DNA of 64,000 bases from Nageia nagi (taxonomy: Eukaryota > Pinophyta): positions 2,418,001 through 2,482,000 of the forward strand of contig JBITNC010000001.1 in NCBI GenBank assembly GCA_050084985.1, read 5' to 3'. Positions 56,648 through 64,000 of this stretch are shown piece by piece. Position 1 is the stretch's first letter; each line of letters starts with the position of its first letter. Under the pieces are notes generated by a model. That model had not been told where the DNA came from and did not search any database. It saw nothing but the letters and a program-made list of their open reading frames with translations. The translations under genes and the position numbers were made by a program.

Positions 56648-57497
56648 CTCTACCATGTATGCAGACACAGTTATGCTAACAGCTAGTAATTATCAACAGG
56701 AAACATGCCAAGCTGCCACCATGTAACCTAATTAAGAATAACAATTATAAGTGCTAGATAAGAAAGGTCAATATGGTATCATATTACTGATAAAAACTAC
56801 CGATCTTAGAGAACAAATGTAAAGAGCAAAAATAGGACTTCCGACCCCTCTTCACTTTATTTTCATACACTTATACTAAAAAAATAATAGTTACAAGAAA
56901 ATGAAAATAGAACGGTTACAAAAAATGGCCTCAAGATTCTGTCCACTTCTAACTATCATCATCTATATATGCCACTTGTCCGAATGTTACAAAACTAAGA
57001 AGGTCATGGAAGGTAATGTCTTCTCAAAACTAAGATTCTACCTTTCGCAGGTATCACCTCCTCTAGGATCTATTTCTTGCCAAAAATGTGACTATCTTTT
57101 CCTTTGTGACATCATCATTTTATTTTGGAACACTTTACTTCTGGAACACTTAATTTATGAACTTTGGCTCTTCAATTATCTCTTGCTAACCTCACCTCCT
57201 TCAAAACTTGGTCTTTTCCAAAACTACGATTATCCTTTCTTCTGTGACATCATCATTTCACTCCAACATGCTTTATTCACTAACTCTGACTTTTCAATTA
57301 CCCCTTGCTGACCTCACCATCTTCGGAACCTGATCTTTACCAAAACTATGACTATCCTTTCTTCTGTGAAATCATCATTTCACTCCAGCATGTTTTATTT
57401 GCTTTAGAAAAACTCTCGAGGATCTTAAAATGAACTCATGATTGAAAGTAAAGTACATTGGGGCTTTATTAAAGAATTTATTATGTATAGATATACA
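56648..57497 (-). repeat. Gypsy 2 3' LTR, proximal part with U3 modules
   Basis: The complement starts TGTATATC at 57497. It has three U3 modules, with cores on the plus strand at 57107-57114 (TGACATCA), 57245-57252 (TGACATCA) and 57366-57373 (TGAAATCA), spacing 138 and 121 bp. Gypsy 1 has five. The missing length matches one module pair. A TATA-type sequence (complement of CATCTATATATGCC) lies near 56960. Confidence 0.9.
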
Positions 57498-57588
57498 TTA
57501 TGGTGAATTTTGGGGGAAAATTTTGCCTTTATCAAAGAGGAATTTTGAACTCAGTCTGAAAAATAATACCAAAATGAAATTTGTTATC

Positions 57589-60500
57589 TCAACTATGAAC
57601 CCCTAAAAATTGCACAACCTTACCCCAACTTGCATGTCTTTTGGAGAAGTCTTTTATTCTCGATTGGGCTAGAGCTATGTTGTTCAAAATTTTGTAGGAG
57701 ATTTGCCCATATTTGTGCAACAACCACTGCAGGACCACTCCTTTATTGGCACATTGGTCAAAAAATTCAAACAAATTTGACTCATCAAAAGAAGTTAGTA
57801 ATAAATATATATCCTCCACCTTTTGACTATCTTCTTGAATGTGTTTCAAAAATTCAGCCTCAAAGATGGGTGAACTATCCTCCTTCCATAATCCTGGAAA
57901 TCTAGCCTTAGATAATTTCCTTATCTTAGCTTTTTGGGTTTCTACCCCCTGCAACTGCTTGATTAAATTATTTTTTATTTCTTGGCACACTCATTTCCTA
58001 TGGACTGGGTGGTCAATCGCTGAAATTAACTCAACTCTATTTCCCACATTTAGGGCTTGAAGCTTCTCATTGGAAATCTCACCCAACTTTTTATTTTCCC
58101 TCTTTGCTAACTTCTCCATGGGGTCAATAGTACTTTCATAGAGGCTGACATTTGCCTCTAATTTCTTCAACTCTGAAAAACATAGATCAATGTGATCTCT
58201 AAGTTGAATCAGTTGTTTAATCCTTAGGGATAATTGCTCTCAGAATTTTTCTTTTATTTTGATCAAAAAATTTCTATCAACCTTATTAACATTCAAATTC
58301 AACTGCATCTATGCAATGTTGGTGTTTAAATTGCTAATTATTGTCTCTCTTGCTGCTACTTCAGCTACTTTGGTTGCAATTTCTACATCCTTCTGTGCTA
58401 TGACAACATCTTTCTTTGCTAGGCTATCTACAGTCAGGGCAATAGCTAAGCTTGCTCTGAGAGCAGCTATATTATTATCTATAGCTTTTAATTTTAGCTG
58501 TTGAGAATCTAATTATTGCTTCATTACTTCATTTGCCTTCTGAAGCTTATTATATTTGACCTCTAATTTGGTCAGTTCAAAAATATTTAGGTCCACAACT
58601 ATTTGCAATAGCTCATTCTTATCACTCCGGGATATGCTCTTGGTATCTATCCTTACCTGGGTGTTCATTATAGACAAATTGCTTTGCCCCTCTTAAGGAT
58701 CTTGGGCAATAGCAACCTCCAAAATTATGCTTTTTGCATCCATAGACATCTAGAACCTCATTGAATTATCAAGTGCTAGGATTTTTTGCATTTGTTTTTA
58801 CATCCAGGCTTCCTAATTCTACTTCACTTGCTTGTACTGCTCCATGATCCCACTCATCGACACCTGCTGACTAGATATTGTGATGAATGGGGAGGCTACG
58901 CTCAACTTTGGTGTAGAAGAGGGTACCACCTACTGAACTAGTGTAATAGGGCTGGCTTAACTAGGGCTAGAGACATTGCTACTGATGGGTGCAGGTATAG
59001 ATGGCTCTGGAGTGGATGATGGAGGTGATGATGGTACAGAAATGACACCAGTGGGGGGAGTGATGAGGGGAACTAATGAAAAGGAAGTGGGTTTAGACCA
59101 TGTGAATGGTGGTGGCAAATTAAGAAGTGGTGGAAGGGTTGGTGATGGTGTGGATGAAGCAATAGTGATGGAAGGTGAATAAGACAAAATGGGGGTGACT
59201 ACCAGAGGTGGAATAATTACCAAGAGACTAGAAGAAATAATAGAGATAGGAGGAGGAATAAGAGAAGAAAGCATACCTGTGGGAGTGGAGCTCCTCTTTC
59301 TTTTCTTTAGTGACTAAGGAGCTTTTATAGCCTTTCTCTTTGCTGTATAGACTTTCCCCTACTTTTTTCCCACTTCTTGGGAAGTCTCCGGAGTGGTCTC
59401 TCTGGCTTCTTCACTAACTTGCTCTCCAAGGATAGGGGCTTGAGTTGCCTTTGACTGTTGTTGCTACTCCTCTCCACCAAAACTTGCTAAAGAATCATCT
59501 GATGAGACATTCATAGGATGCTCAATCTGCCACATCTCTTCAAATTTGTCATCCAAATTGAACTCCAAAGGGGAAAGCTTATTTTCAGACTCAACTCTGT
59601 ATCGTATAAATGTCGTAATTTTCTCTTCACTCCACTTCTGACTCCTTAGGGTAGTCAAGGATTCTTTTGAGATGGAATCCATCTTAGGGTCAAAATTGGC
59701 TTTCTTCTTATAAAATCTCATCCATTGAGGTAATAAATCTTTTAAAAGCAAGTTCCGAGGCATCACCCAATCTTCACTTGCTGGATTTCTCCACTACCTG
59801 AACTCCAGCCTTATATCTACCTTGAAGCTAGGAGGATTAGGTTGGCTTCTCAACTTCTTGTTGAAAATATCCTCCAGGTCATACAATAAAAATTGGTTTA
59901 TTTTTTTAAGTCACAGCCCCAGAAGCTTTTGTTCTAGACCCTCGCTTCCACCCCTACTCTGCAACACCAAGTCATGGACTCTAAGTGGGAGGCTGTAAGT
60001 GACCCTCTTCTTCATCGTTGTCCTGTACTTGGCATCTATGTAGTCCATCTACCTGGTGAACTCCATGCTAAAAACCCAATCTGTGACATGAATAGGTAGC
60101 AAAAATGGAGCCCCTGAAAAACTATACAACCTTATGAAAGTCCCCTCCTCAGTAAAAAACCAATCTCCTATCTTGCCATGTGGCATCCTGAGGTATAGTT
60201 GGGAGGTTGCTGATAATCTTAGGATTGTTGGAGCCATTAAACTCATTGCTAGAAATAAAAAATGCTCTACAAAATTGTAATAATCAGCTCCTATTCTAAC
60301 CTCTTCAGTCCATTTATCTATATATTTGAGGGACCCATCCTCACTTTGCTTATTTAGGGTCATTTGAGAAAAATAATCAGAATTTTGATGAATGAATAAC
60401 CAAATTAGGTATGAGGCAAAACCAAAATGGGAACCTTCCTCTATTCTTTGTAACTGCTCGAAGATCCCATTTGAAATAGTAGCTAACCAATTATAAATAA

Positions 60501-61093
60501 TAAGGGATCTAGGGTGGGATATCAGATATGCTATGGTTAGCTTGCTCAGGGAAATATATCTATCAGATTACTCTCCTACAGTAATTGACAACATGGACAG
60601 TAACAACTGAGCATGTGTGTTAAAACTGGATAGCAAGACTTTTGATTGAGGGACCTCTTTGAAACTCATTGCACCCTCTGCATTCTTATTTAGCCAAGTA
60701 GAAGATTTATTTTCAATTTAGCACTTGGCCTCGTATCCCAATTCACTGCCATGGGAGTGGATTGAGGTGGTGGTGGGTTCAAAGCTTTTACAATTGAAGG
60801 GGGGTCCAGGTTGAGAACAATTTTACCAAGAGGATTTTTTATAGTCCTTGAGGTAGCATCAAACCCCCTTTTTACTAAATCTACCAAATCAGGGGCGGGA
60901 AGGCATCTATGGGGAATGAAATACATTAACCCCGACCCCATGGGAGCATGTGCAATATGGTTAAAGCTAAAATTCAGGCACTTTCCTTCAGCTATGCCCT
61001 TAGGATTTTTGTTTTGAGCTATTATTTTGGTGTATTACAGCAACTCCATTGAATCAATAACTCCTTTAGCACTTTGGTTTGAGGGGGGGCCAT
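57589..61093 (-). pseudogene. Extra open region after integrase, unknown protein, Gypsy 2
   Basis: The counterpart of 28155-31663. It starts MAPPQTKV at 61093 and ends FLGVHS at 57589, 3,505 bp against 3,509. Open parts: 60690-60941 (MYFIPHRCLPAPDLVDLVKRG), 60049-60363 (KWTEEVRIGADYYNFVEHF, MPHGKIGDWFF), 59464-59766 (PLEFNLDDKFEEMWQIEHP), 58957-59274 (Pro/Ser/Thr-rich) and 57589-57990 (ARFPGLWKEDSSP). The region between 58140 and 58800 is the Lys/Gln/Leu-rich coil. Keeping the same length and order in two copies says this was a real gene of the element. Role unknown; no homologue recognised. Confidence 0.75.
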
Positions 61094-61560
61094 GCTCAAT
61101 ATTCTAAAATACTCTACTTACTCTGATCACTGTCGATAATATTTTGTGCTTCTTGCCTTTTGATCTTTAGCTCTCTCGTGAATTTGAAGTTTGGGTAAAT
61201 TTGAAATGAACTGCCTTTGGCCCTTTTAAAATCAGCTTCAAGGGTTAATGCATTGCCTTTTACTTGCATGAAATAACTCCATCAGTACTTTCATTTATAA
61301 CAGGTCTGATCTTTCATGATTTTCTTGGAAATCTCAAGATTTGATACTGCTACTTTTCTCGAAAACTCCAATTCTGTAGGTGCAAACATGTTATTCCCAT
61401 TAATATTTCATTACTATTAAATGATAAACAACCATGACACTTGCTTAAAATAAATGAACACACACACTATTTACAATGTGTACAAAATCATATCCTTTCT
61501 TTTGATCAATCTCTCACACATGCAAGTTTATAACACTTTAAATGCTACCCATTTACCAAG
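61094..61560 (-). other. Spacer between Gypsy 2 integrase and extra gene
   Basis: Matches 27746-28154 in Gypsy 1. No coding sequence recognised. Confidence 0.5.
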
Positions 61561-62640
61561 ATCGATAGCCACCACCCATTCAATTTTGCTATTTCAAATG
61601 AGTTTTTCCCACGCATCTAGCTATCATGTAAGGTCTGGACCATAAGGACTCAAACTTTTTATGTTTCCTTGCCTTAGCTCTATCCTCATCCCATTTCAAT
61701 ACTAGATCTCCCTCATTAAAATTTTCCAGAGTGGCTTTTCGGTTATCAAACCATTTCTTAACTATTTCATTTCTATTTTGCAAATTTTGATATGATTGAT
61801 TTTGGAGTTCTTCCAAGTGTAATAATTCATTCATGCAGACTTGTAGTGGTTCAAAATCTTCCCCATACTCCTATAAAATTTTCAAAGCTAGAAGCTCAAA
61901 ATGACTTGGTAATACAACCCTTTTACCATACACTAATGTATAGGGGCTAGCCTTGATAGCTAGCTTCACTGTGATCCTATCCACCCACAATGCCCAATTG
62001 AGCTTTTCATGCCAAGTCTAGGGATTATCTTCCACTGTTCTTTTGAGAATCTGGATCAAATTCTTGTTTGTAGACTCAACCAACCCATTACCCTGAGGGT
62101 AATAATTCGAAGACATCTTCCAATAGATACCAAACCTCATGGCAAAATCAGTAACCTCTGCCCCATAAATGCTAAGCCATTATCTGAAATGATCATTTGG
62201 GGAATACCATACCTAGTGATTAATTTCTCAATAAATTTTAGAATAGTCTTCTGATTTGCTTCCTTTATAGCCTCTGCTTTTGCCCATCTGGTGAAAAAGT
62301 CTGTAGCGGTGAGAATGAATTTGTGCCCAAACTATGAATTGGGATTAATAACTCCAATAAAATCCAACCCCCATTATTGAAAAGGTTCTTCAGCCTGAAT
62401 TGGTTCTAGCAGTAATGCTACACTTCTTTTCCTTCCCATGAATCTCTGACATTTCTCACAGCTCTAGGATTTTGTAAAGGCTTCTTTAAACATAGTAGGC
62501 CAATAATATCCAGCTTGGATGATCTTACTCACCATTGTGTATCCTGAATAATGACCTCTAGATATTCTAGAATGAAATTCTTTGATCAGCTTTGCTATCT
62601 TTATCATGGGTATGCATCTCAACAAAACACCATCATGATT
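61560..62640 (-). pseudogene. Gypsy 2 integrase
   Basis: The C-terminal part (61589-61834) reads LHLEELQNQSYQNLQNRNE, KWFDNRKATLENFNEGDLVLKWDEDRA and PYMIARCVGK, the GPY-type end. Upstream in element order are ISDNGLAF (about 62180), GLDFIGV (about 62360) and a SCEKCQR zinc-binding pair (about 62450) that is intact, unlike Gypsy 1. Stops are scattered. It would insert element cDNA into the chromosome. Confidence 0.85.
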
Positions 62641-64000
62641 CTTCTATACAGTACTTGATCTATCTCTGTGTAATTTTGATCATGTATCCTGAACTGCCTC
62701 CTTTGGGATGCATTCATGTTAACAGGGAGCTTCTCAGACTCAAAATATCTACTTAATTAATCCATCTAATCATCTATTGTTTCTCATATCCTAGCTCTAG
62801 GGTTTCTTGTTTGATAAAACATATCATCCCTTCATCCAATGGCATGGATTTTGCAAGCTGCTCACAAAGTGCTCTTCCTTTTATGAGCTTGGTAGGCCGA
62901 ATCTCTACATCATACTTGAGGATTTTCGAAATCCAACCGAGTCTTCCTTCCCTAATTTCTCCCTACATAATGTAAGATCTAACATTTGGATGAATGGTTA
63001 GGATCAAAACCTTACTCTGAGCTACATAATGCTTCAATTTACCAAGAGCTTTAAGAATTGCCAACACTTGTTTCTCAATAAATGTGTACTTTTACTCATA
63101 ATTACTCAAGTTCTAACTGAAAAATGCAATAGGGTATTCTTCATTTCTTTCATACCTCTGTGTTAAGATAGCTGCTACACTGGTATCAGAACCATAAGCA
63201 TATAGAATAAACTCTTTGCTAAAGTATAGGTTTCTTAGTACAGGAGCTTTAGTAATTACTGCCTTGATTTTTTGAAAAGCTTCTTTACCTTCTTTAGTCC
63301 ACACAAAAGGAGTATCTTTTTTTAACATCCAGGTGATGGGTTTGATAATACTTGAGAAATCCTAAATGAATCTCCTGACAAAATTAATTTGACCAAGAAA
63401 GGACTGTAGGGACTTATTATTGGATGGAAGAACTAAGTCATTTATTACTTTAATCCTATCTGGATCAATAGCCCAACCTTCTTTTGAAATAACATGACCC
63501 AGTAATTTTCCCTCATCTACTGCAAAAACTAACTTTTAGGGTTCAAAGATATGTCGTACCTTTTAAATTTGATGAATGCCTACTCTAGGTGTTGAACATG
63601 TAAATTTTTGTCATGTGAGAAAATAGTAATATCATCAAGATACACCAATACACTCTTGTTTACTAACTCTCCGAAGGCATGATCCATAGCTCTTTGGAAA
63701 GTAGCTCCTGCATTGGATAGTCTAAAAGGCATTCTCTGAAAAGAAAATGTGCCCCATTTAGTTGTAAAATCTATTTTAAATTAATCTTCATTTTGGACCT
63801 AAACCTGATTGTACCTGGAGAAACCATCTATCAAAGAGAACTTTTCGACACCAGCTATAGTATTTAGTATCTATTCCATTGGTGGTAAGGGATAGTGATC
63901 TTTCAAAGATACTCTATTTAAGCCCCAGAAATCCATACACAACCTTATATCACCATTTTTCTTTCAAATAGGCACAAGATTAGCTACCCAAGTGGAATGC
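62640..64000 (-). pseudogene. Gypsy 2 reverse transcriptase and RNase H, partial
   Basis: RNase H: FVWTKEGKEAFQKIKAVI and YAYGSDTSVAAILTQ (63113-63328), again with YGS in place of the usual DAS, so that change predates both insertions. A single KVLILTIHPDV unit lies at about 62970-63010. RT: LVYLDDITIFSHDK (about 63620-63660), MPFRLSNAGATFQRAMD (about 63690-63735), KFSLIDGFS near 63830 and LCVDFWGLN near 63930. It runs off the window; gag, protease and the archaeal-type RNase H should lie beyond. Confidence 0.88.

Larger units (their letters stand above)
50975..64000 (-). mobile_element. Gypsy 2: Tat-type element, minus strand, 5' part off window
   Basis: Same family as Gypsy 1, in reverse. 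From left: 3' LTR (50975-57497, split by Copia E), extra open region (57589-61093), spacer, integrase (about 61560-62560), RNase H and reverse transcriptase to the window edge. The 3' LTR is 1,172 bp once Copia E and one CTTTA are removed, 249 bp shorter than in Gypsy 1. The 5-bp flank on the left is CTCCC; the matching copy must lie beyond 64000. Confidence 0.9.

Overview
The window reads as intergenic DNA from a large, repeat-rich land plant nuclear genome. The evidence is Ty1/Copia elements primed from initiator tRNA-Met, Ty3/Gypsy elements of the plant Tat type, a decayed PPR gene and a plant En/Spm-type transposase relic. The DNA is AT-rich and its CpG sites are visibly decayed. A seed plant with a bloated genome, perhaps a gymnosperm, fits, but the species cannot be told from this sequence. 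I found no intact host gene, tRNA gene, rRNA gene or CRISPR array.

Layout. 1-9555: minus-strand Copia A, arranged gag-LTR-internal-LTR. The left LTR has internal sequence on both sides, so this is part of a tandem array sharing LTRs. It sits in the reverse transcriptase region of plus-strand Copia F (9556 to about 11300). About 12080-13760: minus-strand remains of a plant Transposase_24 (En/Spm-type) protein with an 8-residue repeat. About 13850-15290: PPR pseudogene ending in a 110-bp tandem repeat. About 15340-20265, resuming at 33181: decayed Copia B, split by Gypsy 1 (20266-33175, target duplication CTTCT). 33240-36720: non-coding DNA with a six-copy array of about 160 bp. 36720-37153: end of an old LTR. 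37154-50506: Copia D (duplication ATTAA), itself split by the younger Copia C (39132-44282, duplication GAGCT). 50975 to the window end: Gypsy 2, minus strand, same family as Gypsy 1, with its 3' LTR split by Copia E (51297-56642, duplication CTTTA).

How the parts fit. The insertion order is readable from the nesting: B before Gypsy 1; old LTR before D before C; Gypsy 2 before E. By eye the LTRs of C differ at about 20 of 567 positions and those of D at about 40 of 455, which agrees with C being younger. All pol genes carry stops or frameshifts. Copia C is closest to intact: one reading frame of 1,292 codons with four stops, one of them shared with Copia E.

The most unusual system is the Gypsy 1/2 family. 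It has an archaeal-type RNase H domain between protease and reverse transcriptase (besides the usual one after it), a conserved 3.5-kb open region of unknown function after integrase, and U3 repeat modules whose core looks like a CpG-decayed TGACGTCA enhancer site.
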